From the NCBI GenBank assembly GCA_026014705.1, contig JAOZHU010000021.1, positions 1 to 64,000 of the forward strand: a DNA stretch of 64,000 bases. The letters are read 5' to 3'. This stretch comes from Candidatus Bathyarchaeota archaeon. GTDB lineage: Archaea > Thermoproteota > Bathyarchaeia > Bathyarchaeales > Bathycorpusculaceae. The number at the start of each line of letters is the position of its first letter. Position 1 is the first letter of the stretch. Below are positions 17,323 to 26,438 of the stretch, piece by piece. Made by a program: the position numbers and the translations under genes. The notes under the pieces were generated by a model. That model was not told the DNA's origin. It ran no database searches and worked only from the letters and a program-made list of their open reading frames with translations.

Positions 17323-18604
17323 TCACATCCGCTCCTAACACGCGTAAATCATCGAAGAAACTTGGATAAGACTTTCTCACGCATTCAGCGTCCTGAATCG
17401 TGGTTTCGCCTTCAGCGCCCAAAGCGGCAACCGCGCACGCCATGGCAATACGGTGATCACTATGCGGGTCAACCGTGCAGCCGCGCAATGCGCACGGTCC
17501 CTTCACGGTTAAACTGCTCTCAGTCATCGTTATACCAGCGCCCATCTTTTTCAACTCCATACAAATCGATAGTAACCTATCAGATTCCTTATACCTAAGC
17601 CTTTGGGCATCATGCAATACCGAAATTCCCCGCGCATAGCAAGCAAGCACAGCGCAGACAGGAACAAGGTCAGGTATATCCTTCGCATCAACATCCACTG
17701 CATTAAGCAAGCCGCTGCACTCTGCTACTTCTATGCGGTTACCACGCACATGCACATCCGCGCCCATCCGTTTAAGAATACCCACAATAGCTTTATCGCC
17801 CTGCGCCGTTTGACAATCAAGGTTCCCAACATGCACACGCGACCGCGTTACCGCTGCCGCAGCCAAAAGAAACGCGGCGGAAGAAAAATCGCCGGGCACA
17901 CGGTGGTCACGCGGCTGATACACCTGATTAGACGGGATATGCAAGCAACGGAAATCTTGGGAGATGGAAACTTTCACGCCGTGTTGGGCGAGAACTTCTT
18001 GTGTCATTTGGACATAGCCCTTCGACTCAAGCGGCGTCGTCAACGTGATCCCGGTGTCCGCTTGCGCTTTTGGGCAAGCAAACATCAAGCCTGAAACAAA
18101 CTGGGAGCTCACGTCTCCGCGCATCGCGGTTTTTCCGCCAGCTAATCCGCCGCCCTTAACTTGAACCACCACTTTACCCGCGCGTTTTTGAATGCTAACT
18201 TCAGCGCCTAACTGCCTGAGACTTTCAAGCAACGGCTCAAGCGGTCTCTGCTCCAATGAGCTGCCGAGGAGAAAAACTGAAGGCTCAGCCGCCAGCGCCG
18301 CAACGGGTATCATGAACCGCAAAGTAGCGCCAGACTCCCCGCAGTTTATCGGTTCTTTCGCGCCTGAAAGCGGATTTGCGCCTGTAACTGTCCAGTTGCC
18401 TTCATCAGCGGTTGCTTTTGCGCCTAGGGCTTTGATTGCCCGCAGTGTGGCTTCAGTGTCCTCCGAATGCAGCGGTTCAGTGATTTTTGAAGTGCCAAGC
18501 GAAAGGGCAGCGGCTACGAGCATTCTCTGCGTGTAAGCCTTAGACGGCGGCGCAGCAACTTCGCCCTGCAAATTATCTGTTTTTCTAACTTTGACCTCGG
18601 TCAT
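17300..18604 (-). CDS. aroA: 3-phosphoshikimate 1-carboxyvinyltransferase (EPSP synthase)
   Basis: The enzyme transfers enolpyruvyl from PEP to shikimate-3-phosphate. Visible are PPSKAYTQRMLVAAALS, CGESGATLRFMIP (phosphate site), GDVSSQFVSGLMFACP, and DPHSDHRIAMACAVAALGAEG near the C-terminus. Length 434 is normal. The start codon overlaps the shikimate kinase stop (TAATG). Confidence 0.96.
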   Translation of the reverse strand: MTEVKVRKTDNLQGEVAAPPSKAYTQRMLVAAALSLGTSKITEPLHSEDTEATLRAIKALGAKATADEGNWTVTGANPLSGAKEPINCGESGATLRFMIPVAALAAEPSVFLLGSSLEQRPLEPLLESLRQLGAEVSIQKRAGKVVVQVKGGGLAGGKTAMRGDVSSQFVSGLMFACPKAQADTGITLTTPLESKGYVQMTQEVLAQHGVKVSISQDFRCLHIPSNQVYQPRDHRVPGDFSSAAFLLAAAAVTRSRVHVGNLDCQTAQGDKAIVGILKRMGADVHVRGNRIEVAECSGLLNAVDVDAKDIPDLVPVCAVLACYARGISVLHDAQRLRYKESDRLLSICMELKKMGAGITMTESSLTVKGPCALRGCTVDPHSDHRIAMACAVAALGAEGETTIQDAECVRKSYPSFFDDLRVLGADVSGWELDR

Positions 18605-19479
18605 TACTGAACGACCACCTTGGCTTTTTCGTGATTTACCCGCGTTTGCAGAACTTCGCCTTCATATCGCTGCAGCGCTTGTTTAACGGCGTCAACTTTC
18701 TCGTCTACAGCAACCGCTGTTACAGCAGGACCCTTGCCGCATAAACCAGCAGCAACCGCTCCAGCAGCCAAAGCATCCAACGCTACTGAGGCATCGTAAC
18801 CTAAAGCTGCCGAGTAGACTAAGCCGTTGAGCGACAAGGCAGTCCAGAAATTGCCTTTGCGAGCTTCTTTGTAGGCTACTTTAGCAAACGGTTTAACAAG
18901 CTTGAGCCTGTCAACATCTGAATCGGCCGTGTAAGCTTTTCTGGAGGGTACATGAAACAAAACCGTTAAGCCATCAGGCAAAGTGGAACGTTTAACGAGT
19001 TTACGTCGCATGTTGTCTGTTACTACTGCGCCGCCGAAGTAGGAGGCGCAAGCATCATCGAAAGCGCCTGTTACAGTGACTTTCGCTTCGAAAGCCGCTT
19101 CTATCCCAAGCTTAACAATCGCCAAGTCAGCAAGTGTCTCGCCTAATGCTGCAACTGTGGCTAAAGCCGTAGCGTTTGCTGCTGCGCTGCTGCTTTTTAG
19201 TCCCCGAGCGATGGGGATGTCTGACCATGTGCGCACTGCTGCGCCGAACCGCTTTTCAACGTTAAAGTGCTGGAGAACTTTTGCTGCTGTTTTTTCGATT
19301 AAGACAGGGCTTTCCGCAGGGTCAGAGGTGATTTTGCCCCTGATTACTGCTGGTTCGCTGGTTAGCGTGACTTCAGCCTTTGTTGTTAGGTCTACGCCGA
19401 AGGCGGCGCCTTTGCCCAATGCGATGGCGTTTACGATTGTGGCGGCGCCATGTGCGATGGCTGTGGCTTTCCCTTTCAT
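18604..19479 (-). CDS. Shikimate kinase, archaeal GHMP type
   Basis: The 291-residue kinase belongs to the GHMP superfamily rather than the bacterial AroK fold. The ATP loop is PIARGLKSSSAAANATALA; GAFDDACASYFGG and GLCGKGPAVTAV are the other family blocks. It phosphorylates shikimate. It lies between aroA and aroE, overlapping both, which settles its role. Confidence 0.93.
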   Translation of the reverse strand: MKGKATAIAHGAATIVNAIALGKGAAFGVDLTTKAEVTLTSEPAVIRGKITSDPAESPVLIEKTAAKVLQHFNVEKRFGAAVRTWSDIPIARGLKSSSAAANATALATVAALGETLADLAIVKLGIEAAFEAKVTVTGAFDDACASYFGGAVVTDNMRRKLVKRSTLPDGLTVLFHVPSRKAYTADSDVDRLKLVKPFAKVAYKEARKGNFWTALSLNGLVYSAALGYDASVALDALAAGAVAAGLCGKGPAVTAVAVDEKVDAVKQALQRYEGEVLQTRVNHEKAKVVVQ

Positions 19480-20342
19480 TTGGTTTCGACCTTGCCGAGT
19501 TGGTTTAATGCTGCGGTGCGCATCACTTCAATCGGCGCCACATGCCCTGTCCAAATCTCAAATGAAGCGGCACCTTGGTAAAGCAACATTTCGACGCCGC
19601 TGATTACTCTTGCACCTGCGGCTTTAGCGTCTTTCGCAAGTTTTGTTTCAACAGGGTTGTACACGATGTCCATGACGGTTAAATCTGGCTTTAGCCAGTC
19701 TGGCGCTACTAAGCTTTGGTTGACGTTTGGGTGCATGCCCACCGAAGTTGCGTTAACCAGAATTTCTGCTTCTTGCAGGTTCTTTTGCACAGCGCTAGGC
19801 GAAAGAGCGCCGCCGACGATTTTCTTGCCGAACAGTCGATTCAAGTTATCCGCCAGCACCGCCGCCTTTTCAGCCACCCTGTTCAAAATGCAGAGCGCTT
19901 CAACTTCTTGAGCAAGTGTATAGGCTATGGCTTTTGCTGCGCCACCCGCGCCCAGAAGAAGCACTTTTTTCCCGGCAGGGTTTACGCCGTTTTCGCGTAG
20001 GGCATGCAGTGCTCCGATGCCGTCGGTACTAAAGCCTACAAGTCTGCCGTCCTCGTTTAGTATGGTGTTAACTGAAGCGAGGAATTTGACATTGGATTCT
20101 ACGTCGTCTAAATAGCGGATTACAGCGGTCTTGTGGGGCATAGTTACGTTTAGCCCGCGTATGCCTAAGCCTCGCATGCCCTGCATTGCATTTTGAAGTT
20201 CAACGGCTTTTACTCTGAAAGCTAAGAAAACGAAGTCAAGTTTCAAATGGCTGAAAGCTGCGTTGTGCAGGGCAGGGCTCAAACTGTGCGCTACAGGGTC
20301 GCCGATTACGCCGCATAACTGTGTTTTTCCCGAAATCGTCAT
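19476..20342 (-). CDS. aroE: Shikimate dehydrogenase
   Basis: AroE reduces 3-dehydroshikimate with NADPH. The substrate domain has VIGDPVAHSLSPALHNAAF and NVTMPHKTAVIRYLD (catalytic Lys). The cofactor domain has LLGAGGAAKAIAYTLAQE and the NRVAEK stretch that recognises NADP. LVNATSVGMHPN and SGVEMLLYQGAASFEIWTG complete the family pattern. The length is normal and both ends are coupled to neighbours. Confidence 0.95.
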   Translation of the reverse strand: MTISGKTQLCGVIGDPVAHSLSPALHNAAFSHLKLDFVFLAFRVKAVELQNAMQGMRGLGIRGLNVTMPHKTAVIRYLDDVESNVKFLASVNTILNEDGRLVGFSTDGIGALHALRENGVNPAGKKVLLLGAGGAAKAIAYTLAQEVEALCILNRVAEKAAVLADNLNRLFGKKIVGGALSPSAVQKNLQEAEILVNATSVGMHPNVNQSLVAPDWLKPDLTVMDIVYNPVETKLAKDAKAAGARVISGVEMLLYQGAASFEIWTGHVAPIEVMRTAALNQLGKVETK

Positions 20343-20343
20343 T

Positions 20344-21027
20344 TCACTTTAACCCCAACAGTTCGTATGCCGCTCTCATATCTTGAATAGTCATCTGCCC
20401 TGCCGCTGTTTCGTTTCCGCGTTCAAGCGAAGCGAAAGTGAAGTATCCGCCGAACAGCGGCGACAGAAGCCTTGAGACTTTACCAAGTTCGCCCATGGCG
20501 AAGCACACGATTTTGGCTTTTCTGGAGGCTGCTGACGTGAAATTTAATAAAGCCAAGTTGTCTTCGATGCGCGTTGCGGTTGTGACGATTTTGCTTACGC
20601 TGGCTCCGCTGATGATTGCGCTTTCTAAAACGCTATTAAGTTCTGCAGTGTTCGGCGTTCCGGCGAAATCATGGAAAGAGACAATTGGTTGAGCACCTAG
20701 GCTTTTCAACTCGTTTACGGTTTCGTTCAGCGTTGAATGGTTCAAGTCTACATCAACATATTCAAAGCCGTTTTTTGCTGCGCACAGCAACATCTGCCGT
20801 TGTTCGGTTTCGGTTCCAGCGAATTTGCCGTGGTACCTCTGCAGTTTGCAAGTGGCAATTTTCGGCGTTTCCCCATGAACAGCCACATCCGATAGTTTGC
20901 TGTAATCCTCAAGGCAGTCTAGTCTAATTTCGATTAAGTCTGCGTGTGCGTCTTCTGCTCTTTCGATTGAGCGCAGCGCTTCGAGCACGGTTTTTGGAAG
21001 AATTGACACGCAGATTTTGGGCGTCAA
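20344..21027 (-). CDS. aroD: 3-dehydroquinate dehydratase, type I
   Basis: The enzyme dehydrates 3-dehydroquinate through a Schiff base. LIEIRLDCLEDY holds the substrate glutamate and arginine. SFHDFAGTP has the catalytic His region, SKIVTTATR the Schiff-base lysine, and CFAMGELGKVSRLLSPLFGG the phosphate-like site. 227 residues is the type I length. The start overlaps the end of the synthase gene in an ATGA-type junction. Confidence 0.95.
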   Translation of the reverse strand: MTPKICVSILPKTVLEALRSIERAEDAHADLIEIRLDCLEDYSKLSDVAVHGETPKIATCKLQRYHGKFAGTETEQRQMLLCAAKNGFEYVDVDLNHSTLNETVNELKSLGAQPIVSFHDFAGTPNTAELNSVLESAIISGASVSKIVTTATRIEDNLALLNFTSAASRKAKIVCFAMGELGKVSRLLSPLFGGYFTFASLERGNETAAGQMTIQDMRAAYELLGLK

Positions 21028-22064
21028 TGTTCAATCACTCTTTCGTCTGCCACGGATACGCCGAAGTGCCTGCCGCCCCTCGCTGCCATGTGCACCAAAA
21101 CTTCGTCGCCTGCCTTCAGCTCCGACACTGGTTTTGAGCCTTCAGCTGTTACGAGGCGTATGGTTTCAGCGTTTTGAAGAATCACCTTCACCTTTGAGCC
21201 TTCAGCTTCAGCTTCTACGAGAAGTAAGGGTCTGAACTCGATTTTTGCTCTACCCACGTTTGTGCGGCGTACTTTACCTTCACGGGTGACTATGAGTACG
21301 TCGTCGCCTGCCTTCAGCTCCGACAAGTATCGCGTGTTCTGCAGAGAAGCAAGCGTGTACATGGATGGTGCTCCAGCGTTTACTCTGAACGGGCGAGATT
21401 GCACATACGGGTTTTCGTACACTTCGGCTTCAACGAGAAAGAGCCCTGCGGATTGGCAGCCGACTAGTAGTCCTTCGCCGGTAGTCATCAAGTCGCAAGT
21501 GTCCACGCAAACTCGCGCGCCAATGTCGATCTGTTTTACCGCGGTGACCTTTGCTTGAGTCAATGCGATTCTCGGAGTCTGTTTTTTGACTACAGCCGCG
21601 GTTTTCGTAAGCTCGGCTGCATCCGCAGTTTTCAATAGCACGCCATCGGTTCCAAGTTCCAGCGCCTCCAAAACCAGCTTGGCGTCTTCGGCGTTTTTAA
21701 CTTCAGCGATTAACTTGCTTTTGCCACTGGCTCTTGCAATGAGGTTTTCTAGAGGAATGACCCGCCAGTCTAAACAGTTCAGAATTATGTAGTCAACCCC
21801 GAGTTCAGCAGCCTTTACTGCCGTGTTCTCGTCTGCTTTGCCGCCTATGTTTATTCTCAAAGCCACTTTCTGGTTGCTGCGTTTCAGTTTAGCAACTTTG
21901 CCCTCGTCTAGGCTGTTGAGCACGCTTATAACGCCTTTAGCTAAGCGAGTGTGCGCTTCAGCGCCTTCCAATGTTGCATCGCCAACCTCGGCAGCCAGTT
22001 TCAACAGGCTGTCTCGTTCAGCAGCCGAAGCCTTTGACTCGATTTCAACCCACAGTTCTTTCAT
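21024..22064 (-). CDS. 3-dehydroquinate synthase II (archaeal type)
   Basis: This is the archaeal enzyme that oxidatively deaminates and cyclises 2-amino-3,7-dideoxy-threo-hept-6-ulosonate (ADH) to 3-dehydroquinate, replacing bacterial AroB. Recognisable blocks are the N-terminal KELWVEI start, VDYIILNCLDWRVIPLENLI, CVDTCDLMTTGEGLLVG and RVNAGAPSMYT. The C-terminal beta domain includes two ELKAGDEVL-type repeats. 346 residues is typical. It follows the ADH synthase gene directly. Confidence 0.93.
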   Translation of the reverse strand: MKELWVEIESKASAAERDSLLKLAAEVGDATLEGAEAHTRLAKGVISVLNSLDEGKVAKLKRSNQKVALRINIGGKADENTAVKAAELGVDYIILNCLDWRVIPLENLIARASGKSKLIAEVKNAEDAKLVLEALELGTDGVLLKTADAAELTKTAAVVKKQTPRIALTQAKVTAVKQIDIGARVCVDTCDLMTTGEGLLVGCQSAGLFLVEAEVYENPYVQSRPFRVNAGAPSMYTLASLQNTRYLSELKAGDDVLIVTREGKVRRTNVGRAKIEFRPLLLVEAEAEGSKVKVILQNAETIRLVTAEGSKPVSELKAGDEVLVHMAARGGRHFGVSVADERVIEH

Positions 22065-22852
22065 CGGAGTTCGCCTACGATTTTCTGTGCTTGTGCAACC
22101 GACGCGCCTTGGTGAACGATAGCGGCGAGAGCTTTAACAATCAACGTTGGGTTTTCATGTTGAAACACGTTTCTACCGATAGAGAAACCTGCGCTTCCAG
22201 CCTTAACTGAGTCATTTGCCATCTGCAAGAGTTCCTCTGTTGTGCTGCATTTGGGACCACCAGCGATTACCACAGGGACAGGGCAGCTTTCCACAACGGT
22301 TTTGAAAGTCTCAACGTCGCCAGTGTAGTTTGTTTTGATTATGTCTGCGCCTAACTCTGCGCCTAAGCGGGCTGCGTGTGCGACCACATCAACGGCGTGC
22401 TCGCTCGATATTTTGGGACCGCGTGGGTACATCATAGCCAGCAGAGGCATGCCGTAAACGTCGCATTTTTCGGCAACTTTGCCCAATGTTGCAAGCATTT
22501 TATCCTCGTCCTGAGCCCCTACGTTGACATGCACTGAAACGGCGTCTGCGCCAAGGCGGATAGCCTCCGCCACGGTGCAGACTTGAATTTTGTTGTAAGA
22601 GTTCGGCGTCAGGCTTGATATAGCGGAGAGATGCACGATGAGTCCGGCGTTTCCCGTGTCAACTCGGCGGGCCATGCCTTTGTGCAAAATAAGGGCGTCA
22701 ACTCCTCCTGCTAACAATTGAGTGGTTATTTCCTGCATGTTGCGTATTCCTTTGACGGGTCCTATGGTTACTCCGTGGTCCATTGGCACTATGACTGTGT
22801 GATTGTCGCTTTTGAGTATTCTTTTCAGTCGTCGGTTTTTGCCTTCATTCAT
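22061..22852 (-). CDS. ADH synthase (class I aldolase-like, first step of archaeal DHQ route)
   Basis: The enzyme joins L-aspartate semialdehyde with 6-deoxy-5-ketofructose phosphate to make ADH, the precursor used by 3-dehydroquinate synthase II. The 263-residue TIM barrel shows [15 protein letters not shown] near the start, [10 protein letters not shown] with the Schiff-base lysine, and [15 protein letters not shown] in the phosphate site. It is related to archaeal fructose-bisphosphate aldolase; the operon setting assigns the role. Confidence 0.92.
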   Translation of the reverse strand: MNEGKNRRLKRILKSDNHTVIVPMDHGVTIGPVKGIRNMQEITTQLLAGGVDALILHKGMARRVDTGNAGLIVHLSAISSLTPNSYNKIQVCTVAEAIRLGADAVSVHVNVGAQDEDKMLATLGKVAEKCDVYGMPLLAMMYPRGPKISSEHAVDVVAHAARLGAELGADIIKTNYTGDVETFKTVVESCPVPVVIAGGPKCSTTEELLQMANDSVKAGSAGFSIGRNVFQHENPTLIVKALAAIVHQGASVAQAQKIVGELR

Positions 22853-22901
22853 GCTTTTCTTACTCCTTGGTCGTGTTTAATGTTAAAAATCAGTATGCTG
22901 T

Positions 22902-24164
22902 TCATGTTTGAGGGCTCCTCAAAGCGTTTCTTATTAATTGCAACGTGTTTTCTTTTTGGTTCGAGTCTATGAAGAGCAATATGCTTGATGCGATTGTTAG
23001 TATGCCCGAAATGTTTATGCTGTTGACGCGGAGGGTTTCGGAGATTTTCCCAATTATTCCATGCGTCTCTTCTAAGCCAACGCCGCTGATTTTCAAGAAA
23101 GCCAAGTCTTTCTTAACAGCCATAGCCAAAGCCTCAGCGTGGTTCAGCACCGTTTTATGCGCTTCGTTGAAGAGCGCATCAATGTCTTTTTCCTCGGAAA
23201 CGTAAAGTATAGCTGAATTCGTGTTCATGCTCATGCCCAATAGCGTTGCATGAGCCTTTGCCTTGTCCACTATTTCGCTTACGATGAGCGGATTCTCAGA
23301 CAAGCGATTGCCCAACACGGTTATTTCCGCTATCGGCGAAGGATAAGCAATATTCACACCCAACTCCGTTGCTAAACCGCCAGTGATTATCGTGCCCTCC
23401 TTGGTCAAATCGCCGTGCGCATGGTTGATTACGCGAACATTGATGTCGCGCGGCTTGTACTTCAACGCTTTAGCATGGATGAACTTGGCGCCTGAATCAG
23501 CTAAACCCACAAGAGTATTAACGTTAATCTCTGGAAGCCTTCTCGGAGATGCGACAACCTTAGGGTCACCAGTCATTATTCCGTCAGCATCAGTAACTAA
23601 CACGACCTCGTCAGCGTTCAAAGCCTCGGCGAGTATGAACGCTGTGGTGTCGCTTCCGCCGCGCCCCAGAGTCGTGACTTTGCCATCTGAGGTTCTGCCC
23701 ACGAAACCCGCAATTACAGGCACAACTCCCTGTTCAACGAGAGGCAAAACACACTCCGTAATTCGATGTTTACACTCGCTCAAAAGCGGATTCGCGTTCG
23801 AGAACGCCGCATCAGTGATTATCGGCCAATCATCATCCAACGGATCGAAGTAGCGAGACTTCACGCCGTTAGTTCTCAAAGCCGCAGAAAAAATGCGCAC
23901 GCTGGTTCTTTCACCCATCGAGAGTATATCGTCTAATTCACGTTTTTCCAGCTTGCCGTTAGACGTGTTTTTCGCGGTGCTCATGAGAACATCGGTGGTT
24001 TTTCCCATAGCTGAAACCACCACAGCAATTCGCGTGCCCCTTTCAGCCTCGTTAACCACGGCAGTAACAGCCTTTGACAAGCGTTCATGATCAGCTAGGC
24101 TAGATCCACCAAATTTGACCACAATTTTTTTGCAACAATTTGCTTTTACCATTAGCTCAACCAT
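22902..24164 (-). CDS. lysC: Aspartate kinase
   Basis: The enzyme phosphorylates aspartate on the way to aspartate semialdehyde, a substrate of the next enzyme in the operon as well as of lysine and threonine synthesis. KIVVKFGGSSLADHERL and DSGAKFIHAKALKY define the kinase domain. Two ACT domains follow (about residues 280-420) and suggest feedback control. Two starts are possible: ATG 24164, or ATG 24152 preceded by AGGATGG at good spacing. The gene stands directly behind a leader peptide and stem-loop (24171-24297), so it is the gate of the whole aromatic operon. No aspartate-semialdehyde dehydrogenase is in the window. Confidence 0.93.
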   Translation of the reverse strand: MVELMVKANCCKKIVVKFGGSSLADHERLSKAVTAVVNEAERGTRIAVVVSAMGKTTDVLMSTAKNTSNGKLEKRELDDILSMGERTSVRIFSAALRTNGVKSRYFDPLDDDWPIITDAAFSNANPLLSECKHRITECVLPLVEQGVVPVIAGFVGRTSDGKVTTLGRGGSDTTAFILAEALNADEVVLVTDADGIMTGDPKVVASPRRLPEINVNTLVGLADSGAKFIHAKALKYKPRDINVRVINHAHGDLTKEGTIITGGLATELGVNIAYPSPIAEITVLGNRLSENPLIVSEIVDKAKAHATLLGMSMNTNSAILYVSEEKDIDALFNEAHKTVLNHAEALAMAVKKDLAFLKISGVGLEETHGIIGKISETLRVNSINISGILTIASSILLFIDSNQKENTLQLIRNALRSPQT

Positions 24165-24170
24165 CCTGCG

Positions 24171-24209
24171 CCCAGAACTTCAACCACAAAACTTTGTTCA
24201 AGCTCTGGG
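24171..24209 (-). promoter_or_regulatory. Stem-loop between leader peptide and aspartokinase start
   Basis: On the minus strand CCCAGAGCTT (24209-24200) pairs with AAGTTCTGGG (24180-24171) over 10 bp with one G-U pair. It begins 4 bases after the leader-peptide stop and ends 6 bases before the aspartokinase ATG. There is no U-run after it, so it is unlikely to be an intrinsic terminator and more likely controls translation. Confidence 0.6.
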
Positions 24210-24213
24210 CTAA

Positions 24214-24297
24214 CTAAAAATAATAGTAATAGAACCAATAGCCGAAGCTACCGAACTGCGCTGAAACACTTTCTTTCTCTGTGTCTGGATTGGTCAT
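24214..24297 (-). CDS. Aromatic-rich leader peptide of the shikimate operon
   Basis: The 27-codon ORF starts at an ATG with GAGG six bases upstream and ends in TAG. The last 13 residues are FGSFGYWFYYYYF: five Tyr, four Phe and one Trp. It lies immediately upstream of aspartokinase, the first gene of the operon that makes Phe, Tyr and Trp precursors, and a stem-loop starts 4 bases after its stop. This is the layout of bacterial attenuator peptides such as pheL and trpL, where the ribosome senses charged tRNA. A TATA-like box at 24332-24342 would start the transcript just before the ATG. A longer 60-codon reading of the same frame would begin upstream of that promoter and is less likely. That the ORF exists is certain; its role is inferred. 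Confidence 0.7.
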   Translation of the reverse strand: MTNPDTEKESVSAQFGSFGYWFYYYYF

Positions 24298-24331
24298 TGT
24301 AGCCTCGAACCGACCACAAGGGTGTTGAATC

Positions 24332-24342
24332 GAAAATAAAAG
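24332..24342 (-). promoter_or_regulatory. TATA-like box of the aromatic operon
   Basis: Minus-strand CTTTTATTTTC lies about 40 bases before the leader ATG, placing the transcript start near 24311. A perfect hairpin CGGCGG-TTA-CCGCCG (24369-24383) lies upstream of it and might end the transcript of the preceding amt gene or bind a regulator. Confidence 0.45.
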
Positions 24343-24494
24343 CATTTCGGAAATCCAAATACCAAAAGCGGCGGTTACCGCCGTCTTCTGCACCATCTCA
24401 ACATCGGAACCAGATTGCCGAGTGCATTTTAAGCCACAAAAAAAAAGAAAAAGATGAGGAACTGTGTGCTGATTTTGGCTCTCTTGTGGTTGTA

Positions 24495-25760
24495 CTATTC
24501 CAAATGGTATGCTTCTTCGCCGTGTTGGCTTAAGTCTAAGCCTTTATCCTCTTCTTCAGGGCTCACTCTTAGCGGCGAGAAAACATTAATCAGCTTCAGC
24601 AGCAAGTACGAACCAAAGAACGCGAACGCCGCGACAACCGCGACAGAGGCTACTTGCGCAACCAGTTGCCCCGCATTGCCGTAGAATAAGCCGTTAACGT
24701 TGTTCACCATTGTTGTTGCGAACAGCCCTGTAGCTATCGAACCCCATATTCCGCTGATTCCGTGGCAAGCAAACACATCCAATGAATCGTCTATTCTAGT
24801 TCTCCCCGCACGCCAGTTAGCCACAAAATTCGAGATTACACCAGCAACTAAGCCTATGATTAACGCTGCTGTAACGTTAACGTATCCTGAAGCAGGCGTT
24901 ATAGCTACCAACCCGCAGACGGCACCGACGGATATGCCAATTGCTGACGGTTTACCTTTCCGCACCCAATCCAAAACCATCCAGCTTACTGCGGCTGCCG
25001 CCGCGGCTAGGTTAGTGACGACAAGCGCTGAAACTGCCAAGTCATTTGCGGCTAAAGCGCTTCCCCCGTTGAAACCGAACCAACCGAACCATAACAGCGC
25101 TGCGCCGAGGATTACGTAGGGTATGTTGCTTGGTTTGATTTCACCTGTGTCAGCGTTCTTTCTATCTAAGCTTTTCAAATGATCTTTCCAGTAGATGCAA
25201 CCCTTCCGTCTGCCAATGACCAATGCTGCTGCTAGCGCGGATAAGCCTGCTGCAACATGGACCACGATGCCGCCTGCGAAGTCTATTGCACCTAGAGCGC
25301 GTAGCCATCCATCGGGGTTCCAGACCCAGTGAGCTATTGGCGTGTAAATGAGCGTTGACCAGAGCACAATGAAGATTAGGAGCGAGCGGAATCTGATTCT
25401 TTCTGCGCATGCGCCGATGATGAGCGCTGGCGTGATGGCTGCGAATTTCAGTTGGAAGGCAAAGAACAGCAGTTCTGGTATGTCTGGCGCCAGCGGCGTT
25501 ACCGCATGTATGCTGATGTTGTTCAATCCGAACAGGGATAGGTCGCCGATTACTCCGTGAATGCTTGGTCCGAAAACTAGGCTGTATCCCCAGAGCGCCC
25601 ATACTACGCTTACTACGGCGAATATTATTAGGCATTGGACTATGGTGGAAACAAGGTTTTTCTTTCTAACTAACCCAGCGTAGAAGAAACCTACAGCGGG
25701 AGTCATTAGCATTACGAGTGCTGTTGCGGTTGAAACCCATGATATGTCTCCTGCAGTCAT
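24495..25760 (-). CDS. amt: Ammonium transporter
   Basis: The 421-residue protein has 11 membrane segments of the Amt/Rh family. Visible are GFFYAGLVRKKN in the first helix, the twin histidines in IAHWVWNPDGWL and FACHGISGIWGSIATG, and IDFAGGIVVHVAAG. It carries ammonium into the cell. A second amt and glnK lie just upstream on the same strand, but this gene has its own TATA box (25827-25836). Confidence 0.95.
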   Translation of the reverse strand: MTAGDISWVSTATALVMLMTPAVGFFYAGLVRKKNLVSTIVQCLIIFAVVSVVWALWGYSLVFGPSIHGVIGDLSLFGLNNISIHAVTPLAPDIPELLFFAFQLKFAAITPALIIGACAERIRFRSLLIFIVLWSTLIYTPIAHWVWNPDGWLRALGAIDFAGGIVVHVAAGLSALAAALVIGRRKGCIYWKDHLKSLDRKNADTGEIKPSNIPYVILGAALLWFGWFGFNGGSALAANDLAVSALVVTNLAAAAAAVSWMVLDWVRKGKPSAIGISVGAVCGLVAITPASGYVNVTAALIIGLVAGVISNFVANWRAGRTRIDDSLDVFACHGISGIWGSIATGLFATTMVNNVNGLFYGNAGQLVAQVASVAVVAAFAFFGSYLLLKLINVFSPLRVSPEEEDKGLDLSQHGEEAYHLE

Positions 25761-26072
25761 TCTTAATCCCCTTTTGACACATGTATTGAATGTTTACACT
25801 TTTTCTGTGCATTTAAGCTGTACAAGTATTTAAAAGTATCCGTTTGATGATGAAATTCATTTATTTATTACCATATGTCCAAGAAACAAGGAATTTGTGC
25901 AACAACCTTCGATTTCCCACGCGAAGCCAGGCGAACAAATTGATATTCGTTCAAAAAACGCCACCCTGCCCGTTAATTTTGCAGGTTTTGCTTGCGAAAC
26001 TCAACCCGGAAACAATCGCCAAATCGTCTATAAAAGCAATAAAAAAAGAAGGGAAGGATTGGCATATAGCAA
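25761..26072. other. Intergenic region between glnK and amt
   Basis: It holds the minus-strand TATA box CTTTTAAATA (25827-25836), which would begin the amt transcript near 25805. The remaining bases between 25850 and 26070 show no convincing gene, repeat or RNA. Confidence 0.45.
25827..25836 (-). promoter_or_regulatory. TATA box of the proximal amt gene
   Basis: CTTTTAAATA on the minus strand, about 70 bases before the ATG at 25760. Confidence 0.55.
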
Positions 26073-26411
26073 CTATATGGCATTGCTACCGCGTTCGCCT
26101 GTTCTTATTCGGATTACGTCATCAATAGTCGATATGAAGATTTTTCCGTCGCCGATTGTCCCTGTGCCAGCAGTTTTTGCTATGACATCCGTAACTTCTT
26201 TGACGTCGTCATCTTCAACGATTATTTCGATTTTGGTTTTAGGCAGGATATCTGCACGCACCGTTTTCCCGCTCACTGTTTCGATTATTCCGCTTTGTTT
26301 ACCGCGACCTTTGACATCGTACGCCGTTAAACTTGGGAACCCTGCTTTTCCTAAGGCGGCTTTGACGTAACTGAACATGTCGGGCTTTATTACGGCTTCA
26401 ATTTTCTTCAT
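26073..26411 (-). CDS. glnK: PII nitrogen regulatory protein
   Basis: The 112-residue PII protein senses ATP/ADP and 2-oxoglutarate and blocks the Amt channel when nitrogen is plentiful. KKIEAVIKPDMFSYVKAALG, the T-loop region GRGKQSGIIETVSGKTVRAD, and the B-loop AGTGTIGDGKIF with IRTGERG are visible. The T-loop lacks the tyrosine that is uridylylated in enterobacteria. It is the last gene of the operon KaiC-like, amt, 39-residue ORF, glnK. Confidence 0.95.
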   Translation of the reverse strand: MKKIEAVIKPDMFSYVKAALGKAGFPSLTAYDVKGRGKQSGIIETVSGKTVRADILPKTKIEIIVEDDDVKEVTDVIAKTAGTGTIGDGKIFISTIDDVIRIRTGERGSNAI

Positions 26412-26438
26412 GTTGCATCATCTCCGCAGCATTTGCCT

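Noticed and set aside
24171-24209. The leader stem-loop read as an intrinsic transcription terminator
   Set aside because: It is followed by GCGCAGGATGG and not by a U-run, so a translational role fits better.
24214-24396. A 60-codon version of the aromatic leader ORF
   Set aside because: It starts upstream of the likely promoter at 24332-24342; the 27-codon form has a better ribosome-binding site and the same aromatic end.
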